Notes: a model not told the origin generated them from the sequence alone. A stretch of DNA of 64,000 nt from Atrina japonica (GCA_030159075.1 BROG01000075.1:186001-250000), one strand, 5' to 3'; counted from the first letter of the stretch, positions 43,501-57,119 are shown. Made by a program: numbers and translations.

Positions 43501-44540
43501 ATGGGGATATCAAGTATATAACAGATACATGTACATTTATATGTACAAAGTTTGATGTGGAGAAATATTTATTCTATAGTCAAGTGAACAAGTGTGATAC
43601 AAGTACAAGATGTGATGTAGTCAAAATGTGCTCTTTTTTATGTTATTACACAAAAATACAATGTCTATCAAAAAAGTGTTGTACTTTTCTTACATCGTCC
43701 CAGTTACATAATATAATTTGTTATTTAGCATGTTACGGGTTATCGGGATGGACATTATTGGTACTTGATTTATTTAACTTTACAACACACATTGATCCTC
43801 ACATAGAGGTTTTTATTAACTTACCAACCCCTGAAAACAATGGACTTTTCTGTAAATCAATTATTTAGGCCAGTCCAAATGTGTCTTTAGGGGTTTATGA
43901 GTTAACCAATGGCAACCAAAACATGAATCCAATCAAATTAATTTAGATTGGAATATAAACTAGATTTGATTTTATAAAGACAGGTGTCCTAATGTCTAAT
44001 TTGATAGAGCTATACTTTTAAAATTTGTATTTGTTGAAGGTTACTTTATTCAAAGGTCAGCTGCATTACACAGGTGACCAATTGTGACCCCTTGTGTCTG
44101 CTGTCATTCTCTCCCTTTCGATATTGAGCCTCTATAAGGGTGTCAAAAACTAAATATCATTACTCAAGCTCTTTCTGGATTGACTCGGGTGACCAATGAA
44201 GCCCGTTTGACCTCTTATCTGACATGGGCAGTCTGTAAAGCAAGATTGCCATAACATTTCCACTCAGTTTTACTAATTAACAGCAAAACACATATAAAAA
44301 TAATAGATCATTTTTCAGTTCTTAAGTTTTTGGATCCTGATTTTTTTCATGTTCTGTTTCAACTTTGTTAGCCCTAGTGATATTTGGTATGTGTCTTTGC
44401 GTCTATCGAGAAATAAAATGCATTTATATTTGAAGGCCAGATAATTGTCAATACAGTGGATCCCTCTTAATTACCAAAATGTCAGAGAAAATTACAGGAA
44501 TAGTATATTTAAGTTAACAATGATGATTCATGTTCATCTA
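43501..44540. other. Intergenic, no gene seen
   Basis: AT-rich sequence. The open frame at 43557-43868 shows no domain and has no exon context. Confidence 0.4.
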
Positions 44541-44544
44541 TTCC

Positions 44545-45265
44545 TTTCATTATGTACATGATACTATCACTATTCCTTTCTGTAAATGATACTATCACTA
44601 TTCCTTTCATTATGTACATGGTACTATCACTATTCCTTTCATTATGTACATGATACTATCACTATTCCTTTCTGTAAATGATACTATCACTATTCCTTTC
44701 ATTATGTACATGATACTATCACTATTCCTTTCATTATGTACATGATACTATCACTATTCCTTTCTGTAAATGATACTATCACTATTCCTTTCATTATGTA
44801 CATGATACTATCACTATTCCTTTCTGTACATGATACTATCACTATTCCTTTCTGTACATGATACTATCACTATTCCTTTCTGTACATGATACTATCACTA
44901 TTCCTTTCTGTACATGATACTATCACTATTCCTTTCATTATGTACATGATACTATCACTATTCCCTTTCTGTACATGATACTATCACTATTCCTTTCTGT
45001 ACATGATACTATCACTATTCCTTTCTGTACATGATACTATCACTATTCCTTTCTGTACATGATACTATCACTATTCCTTTCATTATGTACATGATACTAT
45101 CACTATTCCTTTCTGTACATGATACTATCACTATTCCTTTCTGTACATGATACTATCACTATTCCTTTCTGTACATGATACTATCACTATTCCTTTCTGT
45201 ACATGATATTATCACTATTCCTTTCTGTACATGATACTATCATTATTCCTTTTATTATGTATATG
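44545..45265. repeat. 28/32-bp minisatellite, about 24 copies
   Basis: Units of ATACTATCACTATTCCTTTC followed by TGTACATG or ATTATGTACATG alternate between two lengths. Confidence 0.92.
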
Positions 45266-46268
45266 ATACTATCTCAAACATCCTAGGTATATTAGTAGTT
45301 GATTCTCATTAAGCATTAGGGTAAATAATGTCATAGTGGCAAAAATGTTCATAAAACATATTTGGTATGTTTTCATTTTGCTTGAAATAGTATTTCCACA
45401 TGACTTTTTACTGTGATCAGTACATTTTCCCCCATTCTGGGGAATATTTTATGCAATTATAAGAAATTTTTGGTTTAACCTATGTAATTAAAAGTAATAT
45501 TTAACATATAAGAGATAGGAAATGGTTTTGTGTTTTGAGATCTTATGCAATTAACAGGAATATTCAATTATCAGGTATGCAAATGAGTGGAATTGACGGT
45601 AGTCCTTTTATGTCAAAAACAAATTGACATTATTGTCTGAACAATATACCAGACATGGAATGTTCTGACATTTTAAATCTTTTGTATGAAATTGTGCATC
45701 TGCTCTAGTGAACAATATAATTGTGCATCTGCTCTAGTGACCTATATACGTGTATAACAAAAACAAACAAAGCGGAAGTAGCAGTGCCTAAAAATGTATA
45801 ATAATAAGGGACAATTTGAGAACTTGAAAATCCTCTATTGCCATCTGAAGAGCTGTGATGTAATATTAAAAAGTTGTGGCACACTGATTAATAGTATAGT
45901 GATATCTTTTGCATATGTTGTTATAGTTAGAAATGTTAGCTGTAAATAAGTAAAGCAAAACTAATTCTGTATACATTTTCATTTTTTCATTAAATCATTT
46001 ACTTATTTTGTTTTCATTGTTGTATTTTTGTCAAATGAGTTCTGTGGAATAACCACAGATGTTTGATACAACTATGTATGAAACACTGGTATAGTTACAA
46101 AAACTACATTTTGTGTGTTTAAATTGTCACTTAGTTGGCAGTGTGAATTAATGAGAGAGAAAAAAGAAAGAAATTTAAGTGATTCCCTTATATGGAGATG
46201 TTAGATTAAATATGTTGTTGGATTAAGTGCTATATATAAAAGTGGAATTATGTACGTAGGATCTATAT
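45266..46268. other. Intergenic, no gene seen
   Basis: AT-rich sequence without clear exons. A short direct repeat ATTGTGCATCTGCTCTAGTG occurs twice near 45691-45740. Confidence 0.4.
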
Positions 46269-46388
46269 GAGTTTCCATTCATATCACATATACGATACAA
46301 TTTTTGAATTTTCCATTTTGCGAGCCTTTTGGCAAGCAAAAATGAAAAATTAAAAAAAGTATCATAAATGTGATATGAATAGAAACTC
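46269..46388. mobile_element. Palindromic MITE (CATTCATATCACAT family), copy 1
   Basis: GTTTCCATTCATATCACAT is followed by the inverted ATGTGATATGAATAGAAAC about 80 bases on. A second copy is at 59850-59939. Confidence 0.65.
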
Positions 46389-47093
46389 TTGACAGCTTCT
46401 TTTTATCAAATGATCTAACCTATACAATTTAAACAGCATTTTCTGATGACTGGGAGAATGAACATTAATATTCTCCTTTCTGTCAAGTTGACCAAATTGT
46501 CCCACTTTTCTAGATCAAATACTTACACAGAAATAAGTGCATAAAAGATATTGTAAATCTATAGCTTATGTTTTAATACATACATTTAGGCCAACATTTT
46601 AAATTATTATAAACATCACAGCATACTTGATCAGATATTGAAATTTAGAAAAATTGTCCACTTGAATACAACAAAATTAATCTACACATGTTTTATTATG
46701 TTGTCCCTATTCAAGTTCAAGTGATGTCACAAACACCTAGTCTCCATCTGTGTACAAAGTAGATAAAAGAAGTTCAATTTCCTATATCATGTGTACGTTA
46801 GTCCATCAAACTGATGCTAGGATTTATCATACATGTTACATATAAAATATGTAATCTCTCCTGAAGCTGCATAATTCACAGATCATATTATAAAAAGGAT
46901 TGTTTTAGGTTTTCATAGTGGGGTCTTACAAGACAGATGGTGTCTTACAAGACATCTTATACAAAGGATTACTGTATTTGAACCAATAAGTGCCCAGGGC
47001 AACCATGATCATTACTGAAGACCACATGTTTCTATCACCCAATGTTCTCAAGTAATAATCATTTACAAATGAAATTTAAAATATTTCTATAGG

Positions 47094-47320
47094 GTTCTAT
47101 ATTTAACCTCACCCTTCTTTTGCCCCTAGAAATACCTCTTAAAAGACCAAAATGCACATGCAACCAAAACTCTCTGACATATTGTGGGACCTTAAGTAAT
47201 TCTGACCAGCAGTTTTTGAGGACTGCTGCAGACAAGTTCAAATTTGAAAAAGTGACAGAAGAAGAAAAAGAAGAACCGAACAACAAGACTTATCAAGGAA
47301 GTGTAAAAAAATATATTTGA
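47094..47320 (+). CDS. Possible orphan terminal exon
   Basis: An acceptor-like CTTCTTTTGCCCCTAG (about 47115-47130) precedes a frame encoding about 63 residues and a stop at 47318-47320. It has CTCNQNSLTYCG followed by a Lys/Glu-rich helix (KVTEEEKEEPNNK). No matching upstream exon is recognised, so it may be the last exon of an unseen gene, an alternative end, or chance. Confidence 0.22.
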
Positions 47321-47616
47321 TAGAATTTTGATCAGATAAGCAAACAGGGATAACATATTGCAAAGATTATGTATAAAACAGATGTTACAACAGACATAAA
47401 TCCTTTACCTGTAAAACTGTCTTTACCTTTTTTTTATCTTTTTATTCAGATTTTATTATTCAGGTAACAAAACAGACCCAAAATGAATAAGGAAGGAGAA
47501 AGTAACTATGGACCACAATTTAAAAAAAAAAAGATAGGTTGGAAATACAAAAAGGAAAAAAAATGACATTGGAAGACCAATCTTGCTAAACTGAGACCTT
47601 CCATGCACCACTCAAC

Positions 47617-47630
<14 letters not shown>

Positions 47631-47660
<30 letters not shown>
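47631..47660. repeat. TA microsatellite
   Basis: About 15 TA units, followed by SINE-like sequence. Confidence 0.9.
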
Positions 47661-47663
<3 letters not shown>

Positions 47664-47779
47664 TTACAGTCAAACTTGCCTTGGCGACGCCCCTCTTATG
47701 ACGACTTCTTGTCCATAACGACTGTATTTTGACTGCCCCTTGAGAATTACGATATATTTACCCCTTATATATGCAGCCT

Positions 47780-47895
47780 CACTGCAATGGCATCAGTCCA
47801 TAGCACAGGTCAAATTATTGGCACTTCACCTAAAGCTGGTGACATCTCTGTATAAGTGAAAACTCCTTGAGGGAATGTTAAACAATAAACAAACA
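47780..47895 (+). mobile_element. SINE 3' domain fragment
   Basis: GGTGACATCTCTGTATAAGTG and GGGAATGTTAAACAATAAA match the 3' half of the SINE at 54328-54597. No tRNA-like head is recognised here. Confidence 0.5.
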
Positions 47896-47899
47896 ATAT

Positions 47900-50850
47900 G
47901 TTAAAATTGTAAAAGAAAGTATTATGAAAACAAAAAAAGAATATGTCCCAACACCCATTAATAAAGATAACATAACAAATATTCCTAATAATGTTTTGCC
48001 ATTAATAATTGATGATAGCCTTTTTTTAGAAATGATTCTCATGAATATTAGGAGAGAAACTTTACCGTATTGTTCAAAAATTAAAAGAAAAATAAATAAA
48101 GAAAAAAACAATATTGAAAAAGAGATAGCCAAAATAAAATCAATGTTTGATAATATTCATAGTGAAGAACTTGCCAATAGGTTAACTGTTTTAAATGACA
48201 AACTTGAAGTAATTAGGAAAAATGAATTAGAAGGCCTACTTGTAAGAACATGTGCATGTTGGATAGAAATGGGCGAAAAACCTACTAGATACTTTTGTAG
48301 TTTAGAAAAGAGGAACTATTTAAATAAAACAATTACTAAAGTGATTAATGATAATGGTGAAGAAATTATAAATCAAAATGATATATTTTAAAGGAAATTA
48401 GACTTTTTTATGAAAATTTGTATGATAATAAAGATGACAATTTAGATGATGTTGATTTAAATTTACTTCTGTCTGAATATGATATTCCAAAATTGAAAGA
48501 TTGTGAAAAATTTAATCTTGATAAACCTTTAACAAAGAAGGAAATTTTAGAATCATTAAAAACTTGTAAAAATAACAAAACTCCTGGTACATCAGGCTTC
48601 ACTTCAGAATTTTTTTAATTTTTTTGGTCGGATTTGGGAGATTTTTTATTAAGGTCTTATAACTGTGCATTTAACAAAGACGAATTATCAATATCTCAGA
48701 AACTTGGTATAATATCACTTTTACCTAAGGGGGATAAACCTAGACAGTATCTAAAGAACTGGCGACCTATTTCTCTATTGAACGTGTCTTATAAAATACT
48801 TTCAGGTGCAATAGCTAAACGAATAAAATCTGTCCTTCCAAATATAATTCATGAAAATCAAAAGGGATTTCTATCTGGGCGATTTATTGGGGAAAATACA
48901 CGTCTTCTTTATGATATAATTCAAATTTGTAATGAAAAAAATATTCCAGGACTACTTCTATTGATTGATTTTGAGAAGGCATTTGATTCCTTATCATGGA
49001 AGTATTTGGTAAAGGTTCTTAAAATTTTTCAATTTTGGTGATAATATAATTAGATGGATTAACATTTTTTGCAATGACTTCAAATTATGTGTCTCTCAGA
49101 ATGGTTTCTTCTCTAGTTTTTTTAAAATAGGACGTGGATGTAGACAGGGTGATCCTGTCTCATCATATATCTTTCTATTATGTGTTGAAGTTATGGCAAT
49201 AATGATAAGAAATTATAACAATATAAAAGGTGTAAGATTTTGTAACCATGAATATAAGATTTTACAATATGCAGATGATACTGCTTTATTATTAGATGGA
49301 TCTGAATATTCACTAGAAAATGCCATTTCCTTGATAGGTCATTTTGCAAAATTCTCTGGCTTAAAACCAAATTACAATAAAACAGTATGTATAAAAATTG
49401 GTTCATTAAGAAATTCTAATGTAATACTTTGTAGGAATTATGATTTAACTTGGTCTCAGGATCCTTTTAAATTTCTGGGTATCATTTTTTCAGTTCATTT
49501 AGCCGAAATGGAAGAACTAAATTTTTTACCAAAAATTAAAGAAATTAAAACATTAATTAAATCTTGGTCAAGACGTTTATTAAGTACTAATGGTCGAATT
49601 ACTGTTGTTAAAACAATTATACTGCCTATACTAACACATCTTTTTATTGCGCTTCCAAATCCAAATGAAAATATTATAAAAGATTTAGAGCAACTATTTT
49701 TTACATATATTTGGATTAAGAAAAATGATAGAATTGCTAGAAAAACTATAATATGGTGGCTTACGTATGATCTGTATTAAGTCACTAATTAAAAGTTTAA
49801 AAATTACATGGATCAGAAGAATTTTAAAGGCAAATGATGGCATTTCATGGTTTAAGTTATTCTATGACACTGTCCCTAAAAATTTTAAGATGTTTTTAAA
49901 TTTTGGAAATGAATACCTTAAATATATTTCTAATAGATTCACAAATAATTTTTGGAAGGATGTTTTCCTATCATACTATGATCTTAGAAATTTAATTGAT
50001 ATTAACAATATTTTTTATGAACCAATATGGTACAATAATACAATTTTAATAAATGGTAAAGTTGTATGTTATAATGAATGGATAAAGAGGGAAATTTTTT
50101 ACGTTTAAGATATAATAAATGAAAATGGAAATTTACAGAGTTATAATGAATTTTGTACCAGATTTAACTTCTTCCCACCGTTCACAAATTTTTATGGGAT
50201 CACTCAATGTATTAGGAAAAAAGGATGGATCTTTGACTTTGAAGCTTTTCTTAAAATCAACCTTATTTTCCTTTACACATTAAAATTCTTCTTAAAAGTC
50301 AAAAGGGGTCAAGAGATTTTTATGATATATTTATCAGGAAATTTTATTGTAAACCAAAAAGTGAATTAAAATGGCAAAGAAGAATTTCAAATAAGGAAGA
50401 CAAGAGTTGGTGGGAAGAAGTTAATATAAATGTGAATAAATTTTCAAATGATTGTATATCAAAATGGTTTCAGTATAGAATAATTCATAGAATTCTAGGT
50501 ACTAATTCACTTCTTCACAAACTTGGCCTAAATGATTCAAATATGTGTACTTTTTGTAATAACTTTCCAGAATCTATTTCCCATCTGTTTACCAACTGCA
50601 ATTACTCAGTAACTCTTTGGAATAATGTAAAAGACTGGTTACAAACTTGTTTAAATACTGATATCAGTTTAAGTAAAATAGAAATAATATTTAATATTTC
50701 TGATAAAAATAAAATAATATGTGTTATTATCTGCCTAGTTAAACAGTACTTATATAGACAAAAACTGATGAAATGCATACCAACCTTTCAAGGTGCAAAA
50801 CAATATATAATTAAATATGCCAAGACAGAAAAATATATATATACATGACA
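47900..50850 (+). pseudogene. Decayed non-LTR retrotransposon (LINE), 5'-truncated
   Basis: Pieces of one reverse-transcriptase ORF appear in successive frames: 47924-48391, 48418-48618, 48634-49041, 49193-49780, 49767-50108 and 50432-50848. Reverse-transcriptase landmarks are WRPISLLNVSYKILSGAIAK, LLIDFEKAFDSLSW (catalytic Asp) and QYADDTALLL (YADD box). The last piece has a Cys/His knuckle (CTFCNNF...HLFTNC), typical of L1/Tx1-like invertebrate LINEs. The endonuclease domain is absent, so the copy is 5'-truncated, and it carries at least five frame breaks. The 3' end is uncertain; a long A-run at about 51340-51366 may mark it. Confidence 0.88.
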
Positions 50851-51083
50851 AATTTACAAAGTGATTATTTTTTCAAAAAGTGGGGTTGGCTTAATAACAA
50901 CTTGTAAAGATTTTTTTCTAGTCTTCTAAAAAAGTATTAAATACCTACATGCACATGTAATTGTGGTAGTGTGAATGGGTTGTTCTTTGCCAATTTGTGA
51001 TTGTCATTGTCTCTTTATAGCTATATTCTATCTAGCTTGTCTATTTGTTTTTCTCCCCCTCCCTTTTTGTGTGTGTTTTTATT

Positions 51084-51120
<37 letters not shown>

Positions 51121-51980
51121 TCTTTCATGTGAAAGTGTGGTTGTCATTGTCTTTTGTGTGATCTAAAAAAAAAAAAAAATGGTACCCTCACAATTACAGT
51201 AATGATTAGCTTCATTCTTTCTTCTTATTTTGTTTCAGTGCCCATTTATATTATAAGTCAAAACGGCGCTTCTATGTACGGTGATGAATCCAGAGCAACT
51301 CAACTCTGGCATCATCTTGTATTATGTTGTCTGAGTACCAAAAAAAAAAAAAAAAAAAAAAAAAAAATAAACAAACAAATAAAGATAACATGGTTTACCT
51401 GTTATAAGGTGATAAGAATGTGTCAGCTGATTTATTTCTGGTCAGTAAGTCAGATAAACAACAAGATAGGCCTTCATGTGAAATAAACAATTTTGTAAGA
51501 GAGACCCTATTCAATTTTTTTTTTTTTTGCTTAATATGTTTATTACAGTACATTATTGGCATGTGTTATTAATGCCACAAGTTTAAACTTTATCATGGCA
51601 GTAACATAGCTACCATATATGACTGCATGCCAAAGCACCCACATCCCCTGTCACAGGAAAGATTTATTAGCCAACACTATAGTTTCCTCATTTTGATGCT
51701 GATCTGAATAAATTCTGGAATGTCCTGGGCCTGCTTGGGGCCACTGCCCCATACACATCCCGACCTCCAGCATATGTAAACTCATCCAGAATAATTTGGC
51801 CATAACTCTGCCACTGACAAAGAATATATTCACAGATAAATACATGTAAATAGTTAAATCATACCAACAGTGGCATAGTTGGATCTGAAAGTAACAATTG
51901 GCACCCTTACTGTACTGGGGTCTGCTCAAGGATGGAAACTGGTTTTCAGCATTTCTAGATGCAATTTTTTTTATTTGATA
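50851..51980. other. Homopolymer-rich intergenic region
   Basis: Contains a T-run (about 51087-51118), a short A-run near 51166 and an A-run (about 51340-51366). These may include the LINE 3' UTR. No gene is seen. Confidence 0.4.
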
Positions 51981-51984
51981 TAAA

Positions 51985-52335
51985 CATTGTGGCTAGGGTA
52001 CTGTATATGGACATATTGATTTAGATAGTAAATTTAGCGAGTTTCTCACAGTGGCTAGGGTATATGGATCTATTAATTTAGATAGTAAATTTAGCGAGTT
52101 TCTCACAGTGGCTAGCATATATGGATCTATTAATTTAGATAGTAAATTTAGCGAGTTTCTCACAGTGGCTAGGGTATATGGATCTATTAATTTAGATAGT
52201 CAGTTTAGCAAGTTTCTCACAGTGGCTAGTGTATATGGATATGTTGATTTAGATAGTCAGTTTAGAGAGTTCTACACAGTGGCCATGGTATATGGTTATA
52301 TTGATTTAGATAGTCAGTTTAGAGAGTTCCTTGCT
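51985..52335. repeat. 57-bp minisatellite, about 6 copies
   Basis: The unit includes GGTATATGGATCTATTAATT and TAGCGAGTTTCTCACAGTGG. Because 57 is divisible by three, one frame stays open as a 19-residue repeat; this is most likely not coding. Confidence 0.88.
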
Positions 52336-53519
52336 AAGCTTGCCATTTTTCTTGTACAGGCTAATATACAAAAACATGTACATAATTCAGTGGCAGATTC
52401 AAAGGGGGCATAAAGGGCATACCTCCTCCTGTTTGGAGGCCAAAATATAGATGTATGTACAGTAAATTGAAATAAACTCTAAGGCCCAGATTTGACAAAA
52501 AATAATTAAAACCTCTATATTTTTAGATAAGAAGTTGAAAATTAATAAAAATAAATTACCAAAATTTTCAAGTTTTGCTATGCTCAGCAAAAGCAAGTAC
52601 TTCTAATTTCAAATCATAGATCAACCCTTGGATTTGTCTGCATATTTTTAATTTCATGGCTTTTGACTGTGGTTTGTTTATTTCAGTTTCTCTATAGAGT
52701 GTTTGCCATACATATCAGTAAATAAATTTTCGTTTGCATTTTCTAAGCATGTATGAATGTGAAAATTTATTTGTAAATAAAATTTGCATTATATCAAAAT
52801 GTATATGATTTTCCCTTGTGTTATTATCAGCTAGAGATAATATCCAAATCTTTACACTAAATGAATACACCACTTTCAGGCATATGGCATCTTGTCACCC
52901 CCCCCCCCCAAAAAAAAAGTAAAAAACTTTACACCCCCCTCATTTAAAATTCCTGGATCAGCCTTGTAATTGTGACAAACAAAGTTTTGTTGAAGACTTA
53001 GTACAGTGACTGTCTCCATCCATTTGTTTATGTCTGGACACTAACCAAGTACTAGAATTTTAATTCTGAAGTGTTTTACCCCACACTCAACAATTTTGGG
53101 CTGGATCGGGAAGACCTTTGAAACCTAATATGTAGATAGACCTTGATGAGAAATATCCATCACAAGCTTTGTTTTTAATTTGGAAAGTGGATCAAAGGGT
53201 GTGGAAATTGGGTTTACATATATAAACACCTATGGTGAATTTTTAATACTTCATTATAACTTAAAAACAGTACAGATTAAAACAATTTAACAATATATTT
53301 ACTTGTTGAATTTTGGAGGGGGATCAAAGTAATAATGGGGAGTGGATTATCAACATCAACAATTTGTTTAGCTCTTGTGTTTAGGTCCATTGTGAGAAGA
53401 CCATAGATGATATCTCTTTGAAACTTCATATGTAGATAGACCTTGATGAGAACTATCCATCACAACTTTGTTTTTGAATTTTGGTAGGTAGGTCAAAGTA
53501 GTTAAGTAATGGGGTGGGG

Positions 53520-53645
53520 ATCAACAGTTTGGTTGAAGCAAATTCTTGGCAATGGATAAAGATACAGACCTCAAAGTTGGTCTGTATCTATCTAATCATG
53601 GTTCAAAGCCCAATGCTCGACCACTCAGCCACAGAGGCGACCAAA
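53520..53645 (-). mobile_element. tRNA-like SINE fragment
   Basis: On the minus strand the sequence starts GGTCGCCTCTGTGGCTGAGT and reaches GGGCTTTGAACC, like the A and B boxes of a tRNA(Ser)-type head. The tail is the flanking AT-rich repeat. Confidence 0.4.
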
Positions 53646-53689
53646 ATACCAGTTAAGTCTTCCAAATTATTGAAATGGGATAGCATGTG

Positions 53690-53845
53690 AAGATTCTCTA
53701 ACGTGCCGACACCTATTGTGACACGGGACCTTGAGTTTTACTGTCTCATCCAAAAGACAGGAAACCAACCTGTTGTCGGTGGGACTCGAATTCACGACCT
53801 CACGATTCAGAGTCGAGTGTGCTACCAACTGAGCCAGGCCAGTTC
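53690..53845 (-). mobile_element. tRNA-derived SINE
   Basis: On the minus strand: GGCTCAGTTGGTAGCACACT (A box) and GAATTCGAGTCCC (B box), then GGTTGGTTTCCTGTC, which also occurs in the plus-strand SINE at 54328. It is not a tRNA gene because the acceptor stem does not close. Confidence 0.65.
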
Positions 53846-54327
53846 TACCTCATTTATAAAACACGGTCATAGATTGGTTGAAAGCTGTCATGTGTCGGGG
53901 AGACTACACTTCATGTCTCCCTCGTGTGTATCAGATCTCCCTCACATGCGTCATATTTCCCTTGCGTACTTCAGGTCTCCCTCTTGCAAAAACCCTTGCA
54001 GCTTATTTGACAGTCTTAAGTTATTGATTCTGTATTTTGGCATAATAAACAATTAATTGTCCTGGTTATAAGGACACATGATGATTTGTTTACACTCTGC
54101 AATGGGACTAATTGGTGTACCACATGATACTGGATAATGTTTCTGTTAGTGATGCAATGATGCTTGAAGACGATATCCCACGCTACCGTCACTTCAGTGA
54201 GAATATTACTACATAAACTTAATCTCCATCACCATTGGAGATTCTAGTACCGCACAAACATTATCTGGTATCACGTGGTACATGAATTATTCTCTCACTT
54301 GAGACTGATTTGTCCATGATTTTTGAG

Positions 54328-54451
54328 AGCCGGCCTATCTCGGTGGGTAGTGTGCTCGATTCTGGATAGTGAGGTCATGAGTTCGAGTCCCCCTAACGGT
54401 AGGTTGGTTTCCTGTCAGTAAAAACAGAAGGTCACATATCACACTAGGTTT

Positions 54452-54487
<36 letters not shown>

Positions 54488-54597
54488 AAGTGCCAAGCAT
54501 AGGCCAAATTTTGAAGCCCTTCACTGGCATTTGGTGACGTCTCCATATGAGTGAAATATTTTTGAGTGGGACGTTAAACAACAATAAAACAAAACGA
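54328..54597 (+). mobile_element. tRNA-derived SINE, near full length
   Basis: The head GCCGGCCTATCTCGGTGGGT (A box) and GAGTTCGAGTCC (B box) is followed by GGTTGGTTTCCTGTC. A conserved-type body includes GGTGACGTCTCCATATGAGT and ends GGGACGTTAAACAACAATAA. Such 3' domains are common in molluscan SINEs. Confidence 0.75.
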
Positions 54598-54997
54598 ATT
54601 TAGATGTCAGGGAAAATGTTATCTCACCCTGCAAGGTGAAATAAGCCAATTCTGGAAGTGCCAGGACTATTGTTTAAAATGTTGTTGTTGTCTGTAGATT
54701 GACACAGTTACTCCTTTTTACTGTTTCAGTGTGAGAGAAAAAGAGTCAAACACCATTTTGATGGAGGGATGGCGAAATTTCAATCCTAGTGCACAAAATT
54801 TAGTTAGTCAATGACTCGGTAAATCTCATCATGGACAAACAAGATTGTGTGCACTCAGACTGAGATTTCTTCATCTCTCTATCAGAGTGGTGTTAAACTG
54901 TATTAGTCCCATTCATAATCATACTCCACTCTGACTTTGCCCTCGGGAAATACGACTTGCCTTGGGTAAACAAATCCTCATGTCTCCCTTACAACCA

Positions 54998-55093
54998 GGA
55001 CCCAGTTGCACAACAGGTTGTTAGATTTAACGTGAAGTTAACCAATGGGCTAACTGTAGGTTAAATCTAACAATGTGTTGTGCAACCGGGTCC
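54998..55093. mobile_element. Palindromic MITE copy 2 (GTTGCACAACA family)
   Basis: The ends GGACCCAGTTGCACAAC and GTTGTGCAACCGGGTCC are inverted repeats, with inner stems around TTAGATTTAACG and GGTTAAATCTAAC. It matches 26612-26716. Confidence 0.75.
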
Positions 55094-55578
55094 AGGACAA
55101 TAAATGTATATTTATAACACTTTTGAATAGTATAAACCTATGTTACGTCCAAAAATTTCTAGATTCGCCACTGCAATATACTACATTTCTGACCATATGA
55201 CAATAGTGAAAAAAAAAAATGAAGAAAATAAATAATCTGTCCCTGGTCTGCATGAAAATAAATATTCTGTCCTGAGACGGAATGAAAATAATCTGACTCA
55301 ACAAAATTTGCCAGACCCCCTCAGAATCAAATGGGTGTGCCCTGATACAGCGAATCAAAATAGAAAGTATCATTTCTGAAAAACGCAGATATCAAAACCG
55401 AAAGTAGAGTAACGAAGGGAAATTCCACTGACTTCTGTCGTACTTTGGATTTTAACCAATAGAATTGTATCATACATTAACGAATCCACAATGGCTGGCG
55501 CAGACATATAGGCCTACCTTAATTCGAAGCTCACGATTCAAGAAATGACACAATAGACTTTTATATTCAAGTGCTGGC

Positions 55579-55771
55579 ATGGAGAACAGTAAAATTCGGG
55601 AACTTCTGGCCCCAAGGTGTATTTCTGTACAAGGTCAACTTAAAGACGTCGACGAATCTGACATTAAAAAACTGTTTACTGGGGCAACAGACGCCCATAT
55701 AGTGCCCGACCCAGCATACGAGTCTGGCCCCCCGACTGACAAATGGCTAATACTGTTCAAAGACGAAAGCT
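55579..55771 (+). CDS. Right-hand gene exon 1
   Basis: The start codon at 55579 lies in a stretch with several CpG. 64 codons plus one base precede the donor GTAAGT. Confidence 0.7.
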
Positions 55772-57075
55772 GTAAGTATTATTAACATTACAGTTTATTA
55801 TTTTTTCCAGATTACAGTACACCTGAAATAGGATGTAGTGTCGAAATCCAAGACAGGGCAGATAACTCTTCCAATCGGCAATAATAGTGAACGTTCGCAT
55901 TCACACTCACATTGCAAGACCTAGGGACGTTGAACAGTGTTGTGATATCTATTATTAGGCGTACAACATATTGAAAACCTATTTGAAAACAATCTGTAAA
56001 TTTTCGTTCATAGATACCCTAGCAGTGTAATGGATTTTTACAGTGTAAGGACAAACACTGTATATGAATGATAGCCATTTTTTAAAATATTTTTTTTAAA
56101 CAATAGACCCTTTAGCAGTAACTGCAGTCCTGTGACTTTGCCAGTTATCTGGTTGGCAAAATGATACAGATTCCTGGAAAATGACGTCGAGAAACAATCA
56201 GTTACTATAACATCTATGTTTTTGTTGGTATTTCTATCATTTTGCTAACTGAAAGACTGGCAAAGTCACAGGACCGCAGTTGCTGCTAAAGGGTCTATAT
56301 ACCCAATCAATAAGGGATCAGGTCAGCTCAGCACCTAGTCAACTCAGTACTTATTGTTTGGTCAACTCAGTACTTATCGTTTGGTCAACTCAGTACTTAT
56401 CGTTTGGTCAACTCAGTACTTATCGTTTGGTCAACTCAGTACTTATCGTTTGGTCAACTCTGTACTGATTGTTTAGTCAACTCGATACTTACCTTTGGTC
56501 GACTCGGTAATTATCTCGGTACTTGTTTAGATACAGTTTATTAAATTCTTTTCAAAGATTCATTCAAATAATTGTTTGTCAATTCTTGTTCGATCAACAC
56601 CAAAAATATGGTAGACTGGTACTTGTACTGTACATTATACACCTAGGTTGAACTTTCTGCCCTGATTTTAAGCGATTCCCCCCCCCCCCCCAAAATAATC
56701 GCTTAAAATCGGGGCAGAAAGTTCAGCCTAATTATATACCAAGTCATTCGGGGTTTGATCTAATGGTTCTTGCATTGGTCTGAAAGTACAACAATTTTTA
56801 AAATTGTCAACGAGAAACAGAGGTAGGCCTAATTACTACTGTAGGGTTGATCAGGTGTCAATGATTAGTGGTTTCTCACAATTACAACAGACAATTGCTT
56901 ATATACTGTTGATCAACTGCATTCTATCATTCAGTAGTGAACAGTGATGACTGTATTGTATGTGAGATGAGGGTGCGACTTCAATAGGATGCTATTGCAT
57001 GTCAATGATAAAATAGACCACGTAAAATAACGATGACCGGAAATTATACATGAAATTCAGAATTATTAATTTTAA

Positions 57076-57119
<44 letters not shown>

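Noticed and set aside
44545..45265. CRISPR-like array of direct repeats
   Set aside because: Units are contiguous with no unique spacers. It is a minisatellite in animal DNA.
52051..52413. 120-codon repeat protein
   Set aside because: The 57-bp unit is a multiple of three, so an open frame is expected by chance. There is no exon context.
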